Below, piece after piece: positions 21,458 to 30,763 of a DNA stretch of 64,000 bases. The position numbers were made by a program, and so were the translations under genes. A model generated the notes under the pieces. The model had not been told where the DNA came from and did not search any database. It worked only from the letters and a program-made list of their open reading frames with translations. The DNA comes from Symsagittifera roscoffensis (Eukaryota; Xenacoelomorpha; Acoela; Convolutidae): positions 23,257,547 to 23,321,546 of the forward strand of contig NC_087067.1 of assembly GCF_963678635.1 (NCBI RefSeq), read 5' to 3'. Positions within the stretch are counted from its first letter, which is position 1. Each line of letters starts with the position of its first letter.

Positions 21458-24400
21458 ATGGCAGACCGATTCTGGAAATCCATGCCCGCGGCCCTGAAGA
21501 AGCCCACTCTTGATGAGCTGTACAGACGCCTGAGGGACTTGGACTACACCCAAATAGACGAGAGAATGGCGGTGATGCTGAATGCCATCCTCCAGTTGGA
21601 GGACCAGGGTGAGTGCAGGGAGTCTGCAACGGAGGCTGTCTTGATGATCGGGTACACCACCGAGGGTATATCAAACCAAGAACAGACCAGACGGTTGTCT
21701 TGGAACGTGAATGGAGGAGTAAGGGGCTTTGACTTGGCAAGGAGTCCTGGCCTGAGTAACAACACTGAATATGGCGCATGGGAGTTCCCACTACCGACTA
21801 GGCCAACAGCAAGATCTACAAGCCAGGGCTCGAGTAGGGTGCCGTCGATGACGCGAGCGCAACAGACGACCGAGGCATATCCGGATCTGGGTGTTCTAAA
21901 GAAAGAGCTCGAGAAGGCGCAGAAGGAAAGGAACAAGGCGAACCTCGATCGGGATCAGGCGAAGCTGGATCGGGAGAAGATTCAGCTGGAGAGAGACCAG
22001 GCAGTCAACGAGCGAGATCAGACTCTGAGGTTACTTGAGGTGCTAAAAGTTGAACATCAGCAGGAACTAAGGGTACGGGAGAGCGCCGCAAATCGTGATC
22101 AACTGAAGTCGGAGTTGGAGAGAATAGAACAGCGACAACGTGAGCTTGACGCACAGAAGGGAGCCAGGCCAAAGGAGCGAGTGGTGACCAGCTCGAGGCC
22201 AGAGTCGCGCATGGAGGTGGATGAAGCTCCCAGGGCAAGAGGACGGTTCAACCTTGACCGCGAGGCCAGAGAACACATGAGTGAAGTGTTGGAAGTTTGG
22301 ATACCGAATGACGCGACGCCTTCCTTGCGTGGCCTAGAGACACAACCTGTACGTCCACTAATGGATGTGGCGCTGCCGGGATATACCCCAACCTCGACCT
22401 CGAGCGACAGTCAGGTGAGTGGCGGCTCATCGCGCCTGAAAGAGCTAGGCGAGAAATTACAACAGAAAAACCGTGAAAGATCGGCAAGACCGGAGCTTCC
22501 CCCAACTTGGAGGGAACAGCCGGTCAGGAGCGTCGTGATCTCGAGCTATAATAAAAATACAGAGGGAAGGTACCACAGGCACAATCGACTGGATTGGAGT
22601 GCGGAACAGGGAGCCAGGAGGGACTGCTTCCATGATGCAGCCTGGGTGGAGTATCTCGCGCCACCTCGTGTGCCAGAGGGTGCAGTTCACCTAATCATAG
22701 GGGACAGCCTGGTGCGGGTGTTGACCCGGATCCAGTCGCATTGGCAGACAGGAATCTTGAGTTTCGCTGGAGCTGCCACGCCACAGATGTTGGCAACCCT
22801 GGACATGCTAGGGATGACTAAAGTATACACGGTGACCCTGATGATCGGGACAAACGATGTGTCAAGGGGAGAAGCGAGGAAAATAATGAGGCTGTACGAC
22901 AAGATGAGCTGCCTTCTTGAGGAGCTGAGGATCCAGATGGACCCCATTCTGCTGACAGTATGTACGGTCCCCTACAACATGATGTTTGATCAGCACGCCT
23001 TGGAGATGAACGAGAAGGTGCGGAACCTAAACAAGGTGATCCGAGATATCCATCGCAAGAGTGTGCTCCCTGTCAGACTGTTGGACGTGGCAGAGCGCAT
23101 GGAGAAAGAGGGATTCCCTGAAGACACCTCCAATGATGGAATCCATTTCGATAGACCACGGGGAGCAGAGTGGCTAAACGACGTCTTCCAGGAACACATA
23201 AACACGCTAGAGTCGGATCTGCTAGAGACAGCCCAATTTACCTTAGGACCACCTCCGAACCCACCATTCCTTGCCTCAAGGGCCTTGTCTGGTCGCTTGG
23301 GAACGAGAGTTGACGCTAGAGACGGTTCGAGGAGCATCCAGACCCGATTGCAGAGTGCCACGCCAATGGAATCTGAGGAGGTGATGTCATCAACACCTCC
23401 AGGCTCGGCGATGTCCTCAGTGGTAGTGGCAGAGAGCAAGCGGGAAAAGAGGTCTATGGAGACCGCTCGCTTGAGATATCCTGAGAAGGTGAAAGAACTG
23501 GACCTAGAGAGTTTGGAATGCAGGCGAGAATTGGCGGAAACCCTGGGGATTGAACGAGTGTCGCACGAGGATTTGAATAGACATCATTGCGTGGACTGGT
23601 TGAAAGCTCATGAGGCGCACTTCTCGAGATCGAAGTTGATGGAGACCACAGACCTGACTGGAATTCCCACAAAAGCGATCATGGGACCCATTAACTACCG
23701 ACCTCTCAAGCTGCTGGGGAGTCCTGGACTTATAACAGAACCTCCCAAGCACCGAACGAGCATCGCCAGGATCAGGTTGGCGACCCCGGCACAGTTGAAA
23801 GTGGTGGACAAGCTACTCAATCCAGGATCGATGGAATTGCCGGATGCCGCTTACGAAGGCTCGAAATTGGCGGAAGATCCCAGGTACGGGAAGCCCTGTG
23901 GCAGCACCCAGCTGGCCAAAACCCTGGCAGTTTATGATAGAGCAGATCCAGCTGCTGCGAGAGTAGTCATTGTGGCGGGGTCGGACTTCGAAGGAACGTC
24001 TCCCAAGTTGTTCTGGTCGGAGACTCTGATATACTCTTTGCCAGGAGCTGAATTAAACCAGATGTTAACTCTGGTGGTGGCAATAAAGTCAGAGATGCCC
24101 TGCGAACCTGAGCTGCTATTGTTTGCAGGAATGAATGATCACCTGCACGCGGTGGGACTTCTTGAGCAACTGAAGGGCGATGAAAATCCGCCATCGAGGA
24201 AGATATGGGAAGCCATTCAGTTGTTGTTTGCGGCGATGAATGAAGTACAAGAGAATGTTGTCTCGAGATTTGGGTCCAAGACGAAGGTGGTGTTTACCAC
24301 ATCCCCAGGATACGCGAATATGCCACCCGCCCTACAATTCGTGTACGCAGTCTTGATCCTAATAGCAGAAGGGAATGAATGGCGGATTCTAATGGCAGCC

Positions 24401-27400
24401 CCCAATCGGGAGTTGGAGCCATCGAAACTGAGGCTTCGCAAGTCAGAATTGGCGGCGGCATGGGCGGACATATCTCATGCACTGAGGGGCTTTTATGGAC
24501 TAGCCGACATCCTGATCGTATTAGATGAGGTGCTCTTGCTAGAGATATCGAACTTTGCCAGGCAACTCAAGTTCAGCCCAGTCATCAGAGACGATCACCC
24601 GGCGATAAGCCAATTGACGGCCAGGTTGTGGTTTCGGAGTATGGACGTGAAGATCACAAACTCCACCAGCAAGTCTAGAGGTCCCAGTAACGAGAGAAGA
24701 AATGTGGCCGAGACGGAGAAGCAATTAGAATCGATGAAATATCGATTGACTCAAGAGAATGGCTGGTGGCCATTCTTGACACCAAGGCTGGAGAACGCCA
24801 CGAACAAGACGAGGGAGGAAGCACCACCCCTCGTGAAACAAGTCTGGAGTTTTCTGGAGAAACAACTGGAGCTGGCCGAAACAAGAGACATGCCGGTGGC
24901 TAGATTTGTCTCGGCCGCCAATGAAGTGACGATTGGAGGGTTCTGGAGAGAGCACGCCAAGGGTGAATTGAGGACTAGGAGGGAGTATGAGGTTCTCAAG
25001 TTCTTGAGTCCTTGCTGGGAGAAGGAATTCATGGCAGGAATGTTCGGCACCACGGCGACTATCTTTGGAGCCTTCGTGCAGGAGATACTGGGCATGCCCA
25101 TCAGTCTGCTCTTGGCTTTGTATTTGGTTTACCCCAGATACTTGTTCAACATGGGCCCAGCATACATGTTTAGTCGAGGAGTGGAGACACTTCGAGTCGA
25201 TGGGTACCTGGCACTATTACTCTTAACCCATGGGGAATTGGTGTCGTTTCATCGATTAATGGAATATGGAGAGCCTCTGTCTATGGGGAGAGTCCACTCG
25301 AGCATTGAAACCAGCTCCTACAAGTGTGCCGCGGGGTTGAAGACGTTGTTGGTGCAATACCTCATGATGCAGAATCGGCACATGACGGGTGAAGATGAGA
25401 ATCCAACCTCGAGAGAAGAATGGAAGAAGACGAATAGAGGGATGCCTCTGCTGACGGACCTGTGCCTGGCAATGAGGTCGGACCCAATGGGGATAATCCG
25501 GGGCCTAGAGGAGGTGGTGACCTGCATTTATGGTCCAGCAGTGACGTACGCGTTCCCAGACCCCCTGGTGACAACGTATCGTCACTCTGTAACGCACTTG
25601 AGTCTTATCAGTATACTGGATGGGACGGCGTTAAATTGGTGTCAGCAGGAGGTGCTCAGAGGGCGAATGAGCAACACGGTACTCTTTGGAAAGGTGAAAG
25701 ATGCCGAGCTAATAGTGTACAACTTCAGGGGGCAAATGCAATGTAGAATGGGAGGCAAGCGAGAGGGTCCCATCGAAATGTATCCCAAATTCTGGAACTT
25801 GAACCCATTGACGGCAGACGGACGAGAAATCTTGAGAATTCCTGCCTGGAAGGAGTGCTTCGCACTGGTGAAGAGGGAGCTGGAGACCATAATGGAGAAA
25901 GAAATCCTCCCAGCCACCATGCCTGAGTTCCCAATAGTCAGGAGGATGACCTTAGGAATGAACAGTCCCTTGGTAGTTCCCTCCATAATGGCGAGGATGA
26001 CGACGGAGGAAATGCAGAAGGATTTCACTGATGGCTGGGACCCCCTGTTCATCGGCTACACGGCGGCGGTCTACTTCCATACTAGCGAGGCGAAGGTAAA
26101 TTCGTGGACGACGCGAGCGAAAAAGATGAGAGGTTCGCAGCCCCCCGGATATGAGGTGCGAAAGGTCTTGAGAGCTCTTGAGCAGGAGGGACTTGAGAAC
26201 ATGCTACCCATATGGGATGATGGCAGGATGATCGTGATGGAGGGGCACGTCGCATTGGTGGACGACATGAAATTTGCAACGAGAAAATACAGGGCACCCT
26301 ATGGCTTAGAACAGGTGGAGGTGAGACAGGAGGGAAAAGAACTAGATGCAGCAGGTCAACTGCACGTAGCCCTGATGGAGTACAAGAAATTGGACCCTAC
26401 GACACCATCACCACTGTCAGTGGACACGCCTGGAGACAAGAGGAGCGAACCCGTCGAGGACCGATTTAAGAAAATTCTTGAGAGAAGGAGACATGAATCA
26501 GAACAAGAGAGTATGGATGAAACTCTCAGTGAAGCCGGTGAAGACATGGAGTTGGGGAATACGCCTGAACCAGGGCCATCAGGGGAGGAGCTCACCACTC
26601 AAGAGCTGTTGAAAGACTTGAGCGAGGAGAATTGGGCAGATACTGCCACCCCACCTCTGAATCCGTCCCCCCGGAAGAATCTGGAATTGCCATTGGCAAA
26701 TGAGACCTTCAATATGGGGATGATACTCTTGAGCTCGGAGGAAAGGGAAAGGAACACTTTCGAAGGGAACAGGGACATATTCCTGGGGTCTCTGAAGAAC
26801 GATGCTTGGCAGGAGTTCTTGGAAGAATTCAATCAAGAAGTGGGCAGCGAGACGACGCTGGACAAGTTCAAGGAGGAACTGTGGGACACAGTCGTAAGAT
26901 TTGGAGAACCGCTTCTGATAGGAACGGGCCTGGATGAGAAGGCGAGAAAAGAGCTGCTGAGCAAGCTGGTAGAGCTGAGAAATTCACGATCGAAGACTAG
27001 AGAAGAAAAATGTGAGGACAGCTCTACTCTGAAACAAAAAACTGTAGATAAAAGAGTTGATGATGTAAAAAGGGATAAGGTTGGGACTAGTAATATAATT
27101 AAAAGTACTAATATCCTTAAGGCTCGAGCAGGGGGGAGGCAAGAGTTGGAAGGATTGGATAGAAAGGTCGAATCAGTGATGATAGCTACAACACCCTCAA
27201 GCAGAAATGTGAAGACTCGCAAGAGGAAGAGAGAAGTAGAAGGATTGGGTAGTCCTTCAGTGGATGCTGTTTCGGAAGGAAACTTGAGAGAGACGGCGCC
27301 CATGGTTTTGGCTCGATGCAAGACGGCGGCATACAAGAACAGCTCGGAGCTCAGAAGACCACTTGAAGTAGAAAGGGAAATAGAGACTTCCACCAGTTCG

Positions 27401-30337
27401 ACATCGGAGGAAGACTTCAAGCCTCAGAAGATAAACGTAAAGAGAGGGTCAACGAACGGACAGACATGGGAAGTGGATATCGGCAAAGAATGGATCTCAA
27501 AGGCACATCAGGACATGGGCAAGCAAGTGACGAGTGATCCATTGGAGAAGAACAAGACGAGGAACACTTCCCGGACGTGGTGGGTGGCCCTTGAAACATT
27601 GAAAGAAACGGAGGACTGCTGGAAGAAGTTGGACAGTGGAGTAGCTCGCAAGCGACGCAATTGGGCCACCCAGCAAAAGGCCGAGGTTAATAAAATAGAA
27701 ATGGCAAATCATCTGAAGAGGTCCTGGCAGAGTTTGTTGAAGGATCATTTTGAAGAAGCAATGAGGACACCCTCGTCAGCACCAACATTAATGGCGAATC
27801 CCTTCGTTAGAACTGCAGGACAATTAATGTTCACCTGGAGTCTGGTGGGAATAGAGTTGGAAACACTGACCTCGTATGACAGGCTGAAGTTGGGAAGCAA
27901 GAAGCTAGATGTGTATCAGGCACTGATGCAACACGTAGCCAGGGACAATTCAGGCTTGAGCCTGGCTAGAAGAAAGGATGCCACGTGTTTCTTGAGATGG
28001 ATAATGTCGATGATGTCTGATAGCACCATCCTGGCATGCCAACAGAGAGCAAGCGGAAGTAAAACCATGGAACAAAGAGTCTCAACGATAATCTTGAACG
28101 TGTATCAGAGTACAGGAATAGAAAAGGAAGATGGTTCCAGACAATCCCTAGAGAACCACAGAAAGCTAGACGAGGTGCGGAGGTTTTATAATAAGAAGTT
28201 CGAAGAAGAACATGATGTTCACCGTAACCTGGCCTCGTCAGAGCAGTACTCGAGACTCAGCGAGAAGGGGGAATACCAATATGTGTCGGGAGTAATGGGA
28301 ATAGCCTGCAACCCCTTCTTAGACTCGGAAACTGGAGGCGCCCACAGAAAACATGAGGTAGCGGAGCTACTGAAGTTTTGGACAGAAAGAATAATGGAAA
28401 TAGACGCGCTGGAAAAAGAGGGGCCGAGCTTGGGCCTGATTCTTGAGAAAACACCAGAGGTGGTAAGCATACCGCGCTCAAACAAGAGAGTTGAAGTGAA
28501 CATGGGCGATGGAAATGGCTTGTTAACCACGAACTTGGGAGTGGTATGGAAGCTACTAAGACCCTCCTGGTGTCCACATCCCCACGCGAGTCTGATCGAG
28601 GAAACCACCGAGCGAGTGAGGTTAGCACCAACGGAAGATGAAGATCTGGCAAAGTTGAGTGTGCTGCATAAGCTAATCTCACCTCAGATGCAAGAGCCAA
28701 GCGAAAAGACGAACAATCCCGGGTCAGCGAAGAAATTGGAGCCGGGTAGCTGTCTGGATTCGACGTGTGGAAACGGAGAGCACACCTGCGATGGACGGTC
28801 ATGCGTCAGAATACTGTCCTTTCAAAAAGAAGACCTGGTCACTTGGTTCGAAGACATCACAGAAAGGGAGAGAAGTGAAGTGCAAATAGTAGCGGAGTGT
28901 TACGCGAGAACCACGGTGAATATAGCGACAGCTCTCGGATTCTTCTCGAGAATGTGTAGTTTGCAGTCATTGGAAAGACTAGAGTCTGAACACCATTGGG
29001 TGACGGCGTTGAGCGTAGAATCATGGCCTGGGGTCTTGCAGGTGACTCAAAAACACATCCGGAGCTGGAAAGTTGGTCTTGAGCCAGAAATGGGGTTTCC
29101 CATGAGCGAAGCTTATGGCCTGCCATTGAACGCAAAATCCCTGATAGGGTCAATGATGGCCAACTTGTGCGGAAGTCACTACCCACTGCACATGGCGATG
29201 GTGGAAGCATCCAGCCAGAGAGTACTGGTGGACAAGGCCTTCTCAGTGCCCAAGTGCGTGAGGTTGGCTAGGATATCGCATCACTCGCACAAGTTGTTGA
29301 GAAAAATCAGAGGGACAGTACCAAAAGAATTGAGAGATGACTTGAGTGAAATCTGGGGAGAAGAACTTTTGAAGTTGGAGAGAGAGAACACAAGCGATCA
29401 CGAGAGACAAAACGTGATCGGAAAACCTGTGGGAAGTGCTCCAAACCTGGAAGATAACGACACGATGCATGAGAAAATGATGGAGCTTGAGCCTCTCTTG
29501 GAAGCCTCGGGGGAGCGTAACCTCAGGAGCATTGAGATCACCCATGGAGAATGCCCATGCCACTGTTTGGCGCAAACGGTGTGGTATCCAGATCACAAGA
29601 AACTTTGCCTGGTATGGGATATGGAAGAAATCCGGTCGATCGGACTACCGGATCACCGACAGAAGGTGACGATCTTGGTAGTGAGTACGATGTTGGCTCT
29701 GAGATGGATAGAAGAGAATATAACGAAGTATCGGGAAGCGGGGACGCCAACGGCTGAGTCAATATACGCGATAGACTACAGTAGGAGACTCGAGTTGTTT
29801 GAGACTGCGTGCAAGGTATTCGCCATACCAACGGAAGTCAGATATGTCTGGAGCCGTTTGAGGTACTTCCCATGGTTTCGGGCGACGCTGACGTCCTGGT
29901 TGTACATGACAACGAAAGATCACATGAGAAAACATCAAAAGGAGTATCGACAGTTCCAGGCCGAGATTGGGCCGGAAGCTTTCAAGAGACCCCTGTTAAC
30001 CCATCGTAATGCAATCACGACAGGATGGAAGAGAGTGGGTAAAATGTCTAGAGACAATACCAAGGCGAGGGAATCGATACTAGAGGAGGACCTGGCGAAG
30101 AACGTGAGCTTGAGCCTGCACAACTCCTTTTGTTTGAACCGGGAATCTAGGGTGAAGGCACTACCCAACCAAGCAAAGAGGTTGCAAGAGCAACGAGAAT
30201 GGATGCGATCCTACGAGCAACTGAAGGCTTGGGAGGAGATTGTGATTAGCTCCGATGATAAAGAGGAAATGTTGAGACAGTTTGCCGTATCTAGTACTTC
30301 AGGGTGCAGTACCTCCAAGGCGAAGAGTGCGAGATGA
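21458..30337 (+). CDS. E1 giant accessory protein (2,959 residues) with SGNH hydrolase domain
   Basis: This is one unbroken frame of 2,959 codons after pol. Residues 1-120 are a conserved head (MADRFWKSMP, also in E2). Residues about 150-240 are a heptad coiled coil with LDRDQAK-type repeats. Residues about 405-590 show all SGNH/GDSL hydrolase blocks: GDS with Ser417, Gly438 in FAGA, Asn466 in GTND, and Asp560/His563 in DGIHF, with family-like spacing. Residues about 835-1050 show a second similar pattern (GSDF Ser842, PGA Gly863, GMND Asn893). A basic KTRKRKRE stretch near 1919 could be a nuclear signal. Cysteine clusters lie near 2432 and 2694. There is no signal peptide and no convincing membrane anchor, so it does not look like env. 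Most of the protein is unrecognised. Expression probably needs a spliced RNA. The esterase substrate is unknown. Confidence 0.85.
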   Translation: MADRFWKSMPAALKKPTLDELYRRLRDLDYTQIDERMAVMLNAILQLEDQGECRESATEAVLMIGYTTEGISNQEQTRRLSWNVNGGVRGFDLARSPGLSNNTEYGAWEFPLPTRPTARSTSQGSSRVPSMTRAQQTTEAYPDLGVLKKELEKAQKERNKANLDRDQAKLDREKIQLERDQAVNERDQTLRLLEVLKVEHQQELRVRESAANRDQLKSELERIEQRQRELDAQKGARPKERVVTSSRPESRMEVDEAPRARGRFNLDREAREHMSEVLEVWIPNDATPSLRGLETQPVRPLMDVALPGYTPTSTSSDSQVSGGSSRLKELGEKLQQKNRERSARPELPPTWREQPVRSVVISSYNKNTEGRYHRHNRLDWSAEQGARRDCFHDAAWVEYLAPPRVPEGAVHLIIGDSLVRVLTRIQSHWQTGILSFAGAATPQMLATLDMLGMTKVYTVTLMIGTNDVSRGEARKIMRLYDKMSCLLEELRIQMDPILLTVCTVPYNMMFDQHALEMNEKVRNLNKVIRDIHRKSVLPVRLLDVAERMEKEGFPEDTSNDGIHFDRPRGAEWLNDVFQEHINTLESDLLETAQFTLGPPPNPPFLASRALSGRLGTRVDARDGSRSIQTRLQSATPMESEEVMSSTPPGSAMSSVVVAESKREKRSMETARLRYPEKVKELDLESLECRRELAETLGIERVSHEDLNRHHCVDWLKAHEAHFSRSKLMETTDLTGIPTKAIMGPINYRPLKLLGSPGLITEPPKHRTSIARIRLATPAQLKVVDKLLNPGSMELPDAAYEGSKLAEDPRYGKPCGSTQLAKTLAVYDRADPAAARVVIVAGSDFEGTSPKLFWSETLIYSLPGAELNQMLTLVVAIKSEMPCEPELLLFAGMNDHLHAVGLLEQLKGDENPPSRKIWEAIQLLFAAMNEVQENVVSRFGSKTKVVFTTSPGYANMPPALQFVYAVLILIAEGNEWRILMAAPNRELEPSKLRLRKSELAAAWADISHALRGFYGLADILIVLDEVLLLEISNFARQLKFSPVIRDDHPAISQLTARLWFRSMDVKITNSTSKSRGPSNERRNVAETEKQLESMKYRLTQENGWWPFLTPRLENATNKTREEAPPLVKQVWSFLEKQLELAETRDMPVARFVSAANEVTIGGFWREHAKGELRTRREYEVLKFLSPCWEKEFMAGMFGTTATIFGAFVQEILGMPISLLLALYLVYPRYLFNMGPAYMFSRGVETLRVDGYLALLLLTHGELVSFHRLMEYGEPLSMGRVHSSIETSSYKCAAGLKTLLVQYLMMQNRHMTGEDENPTSREEWKKTNRGMPLLTDLCLAMRSDPMGIIRGLEEVVTCIYGPAVTYAFPDPLVTTYRHSVTHLSLISILDGTALNWCQQEVLRGRMSNTVLFGKVKDAELIVYNFRGQMQCRMGGKREGPIEMYPKFWNLNPLTADGREILRIPAWKECFALVKRELETIMEKEILPATMPEFPIVRRMTLGMNSPLVVPSIMARMTTEEMQKDFTDGWDPLFIGYTAAVYFHTSEAKVNSWTTRAKKMRGSQPPGYEVRKVLRALEQEGLENMLPIWDDGRMIVMEGHVALVDDMKFATRKYRAPYGLEQVEVRQEGKELDAAGQLHVALMEYKKLDPTTPSPLSVDTPGDKRSEPVEDRFKKILERRRHESEQESMDETLSEAGEDMELGNTPEPGPSGEELTTQELLKDLSEENWADTATPPLNPSPRKNLELPLANETFNMGMILLSSEERERNTFEGNRDIFLGSLKNDAWQEFLEEFNQEVGSETTLDKFKEELWDTVVRFGEPLLIGTGLDEKARKELLSKLVELRNSRSKTREEKCEDSSTLKQKTVDKRVDDVKRDKVGTSNIIKSTNILKARAGGRQELEGLDRKVESVMIATTPSSRNVKTRKRKREVEGLGSPSVDAVSEGNLRETAPMVLARCKTAAYKNSSELRRPLEVEREIETSTSSTSEEDFKPQKINVKRGSTNGQTWEVDIGKEWISKAHQDMGKQVTSDPLEKNKTRNTSRTWWVALETLKETEDCWKKLDSGVARKRRNWATQQKAEVNKIEMANHLKRSWQSLLKDHFEEAMRTPSSAPTLMANPFVRTAGQLMFTWSLVGIELETLTSYDRLKLGSKKLDVYQALMQHVARDNSGLSLARRKDATCFLRWIMSMMSDSTILACQQRASGSKTMEQRVSTIILNVYQSTGIEKEDGSRQSLENHRKLDEVRRFYNKKFEEEHDVHRNLASSEQYSRLSEKGEYQYVSGVMGIACNPFLDSETGGAHRKHEVAELLKFWTERIMEIDALEKEGPSLGLILEKTPEVVSIPRSNKRVEVNMGDGNGLLTTNLGVVWKLLRPSWCPHPHASLIEETTERVRLAPTEDEDLAKLSVLHKLISPQMQEPSEKTNNPGSAKKLEPGSCLDSTCGNGEHTCDGRSCVRILSFQKEDLVTWFEDITERERSEVQIVAECYARTTVNIATALGFFSRMCSLQSLERLESEHHWVTALSVESWPGVLQVTQKHIRSWKVGLEPEMGFPMSEAYGLPLNAKSLIGSMMANLCGSHYPLHMAMVEASSQRVLVDKAFSVPKCVRLARISHHSHKLLRKIRGTVPKELRDDLSEIWGEELLKLERENTSDHERQNVIGKPVGSAPNLEDNDTMHEKMMELEPLLEASGERNLRSIEITHGECPCHCLAQTVWYPDHKKLCLVWDMEEIRSIGLPDHRQKVTILVVSTMLALRWIEENITKYREAGTPTAESIYAIDYSRRLELFETACKVFAIPTEVRYVWSRLRYFPWFRATLTSWLYMTTKDHMRKHQKEYRQFQAEIGPEAFKRPLLTHRNAITTGWKRVGKMSRDNTKARESILEEDLAKNVSLSLHNSFCLNRESRVKALPNQAKRLQEQREWMRSYEQLKAWEEIVISSDDKEEMLRQFAVSSTSGCSTSKAKSAR

Positions 30338-30763
30338 GCAGGTGGCTCGAATGGATCTTGAGTCTTGAGAGGGAAAGGGGGCTTGAGCGTGGATCCGGGT
30401 GAAACCTGGGTTCACGAAAAAGAAATTTTAACAAAACAAGATATTGTTATTAATATGCTATATCTATTATATAAACGAAAATGCTGCATGACAATTTCCT
30501 AATTGAATGGGACAAAAGAAATTTTAAATTGGCTTGAAAAGCGAGAATTCAAGGGTGCAGGTGTGTGCAGATTTTGATTGTTGTTTAGCGATAGTGTGAA
30601 AATTTTACATGGCTGTGAATTTTGGGGTGTAGATAAGCTTAAGTCTGCTGCAAACTTCTGTAAATGACCACTGGCACTGTATCTTGAGTAACACTCGGTT
30701 TTCTGGGACTCACTGGCAGAAGACAGCACGCGATGAGGACATCGATCTCGAGTCCGGGGAGTA
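30338..30763 (+). other. E1 3' untranslated region and polypurine tract
   Basis: This AT-rich stretch is shared with E2 (45043-45478). It ends in GTCCGGGGAGTA directly before the 3' LTR. The purine run GGGGAG at 30756-30761 is the likely polypurine tract priming plus-strand synthesis. Confidence 0.75.

Noticed and set aside
25462-25746. Overlapping 94-residue plus-strand frame inside the accessory gene
   Set aside because: It is a shadow frame of the long gene with no matching frame or similarity elsewhere.
21458-30337. Accessory frame as an envelope gene
   Set aside because: There is no N-terminal signal peptide, no furin-type site followed by a fusion peptide, and no C-terminal membrane anchor. 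The hydrophobic patch near residues 1200-1240 is short and internal.
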